Shown in pieces: positions 6,206 through 6,210 of a stretch of DNA of 6,210 bases. How positions within the stretch are numbered: the first letter of the stretch is position 1; each line of letters begins with the position of its first letter. The notes beneath the pieces were generated by a model that saw only the letters and a list, made by a program, of their open reading frames with translations, had not been told where the DNA came from and made no database searches. Origin of the DNA: Ghiorsea sp. Lineage in GTDB: Bacteria > Pseudomonadota > Zetaproteobacteria > Mariprofundales > Mariprofundaceae. The stretch spans positions 1 through 6,210 of the forward strand of contig JALUWH010000294.1 of NCBI GenBank assembly GCA_027019685.1, written 5' to 3'. A program made the position numbers and the translations under genes.

Positions 6206-6210
6206 ATGAG
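6206..6210 (+). CDS. Possible start of the next gene, cut by the window edge
   Basis: An ATG at 6206 is preceded by AGGTGG (6196-6201), a fair Shine-Dalgarno sequence four bases upstream, and sits 42 bases after the ftsZ stop. Only the start codon and two more bases are present, so the product cannot be read. In many Proteobacteria lpxC follows ftsZ, so lpxC is a guess from known gene order only. Confidence 0.3.

Overview
This window is a 6.2 kb piece of the conserved division and cell wall (dcw) cluster of a Gram-negative bacterium. It reads on the + strand throughout: 'murC (3' part) - murB - ddl - ftsQ - ftsA - ftsZ, with a possible start of one more gene at the right edge. Base composition, judged from a few sampled lines, is in the low to mid 40s percent GC. 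The gene order, a short MurB without the E. coli-type insertion, a POTRA-type FtsQ and a FtsZ tail ending in RQQAD all point to Proteobacteria. The murC-murB-ddl order differs from E. coli, where murB lies elsewhere, so an enteric is unlikely. A low-GC zetaproteobacterium or a related lineage would fit, but that placement is inference and should be tested by tree building.

Positions 1-2907 hold three peptidoglycan precursor genes. MurC adds L-Ala to UDP-MurNAc, MurB makes UDP-MurNAc from its enolpyruvyl form, and Ddl makes the D-Ala-D-Ala that MurF later attaches. Positions 2904-6163 hold three division genes. FtsQ is the membrane-anchored periplasmic scaffold, FtsA the actin-like membrane anchor, and FtsZ the tubulin-like ring GTPase. 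The cluster thus places precursor supply beside the machinery that uses it at the septum.

The first five genes form a very tight chain. Three junctions are 4-base ATGA overlaps and the fourth is a 1-base TAATG overlap, and the next gene's Shine-Dalgarno sequence lies inside the end of the preceding gene. This arrangement suggests one transcript with translational coupling. The pattern breaks only before ftsZ, where there is an 81-base spacer of about 28% GC, a strong ribosome binding site, a weak promoter-like pair and a 30-codon open frame joining the ftsA stop to the ftsZ start. After ftsZ there are two competing short hairpins and then a ribosome-binding-site-like sequence before an ATG near the window edge.

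All six main proteins read cleanly, with family motifs in place and no frameshift. No RNA gene, mobile element, CRISPR array or sign of horizontal transfer was seen, and no stretch over 300 bases lacks a gene. I found no new biological system here. The points worth a second look are the ftsA-ftsZ spacer and the 3' end of ftsZ.
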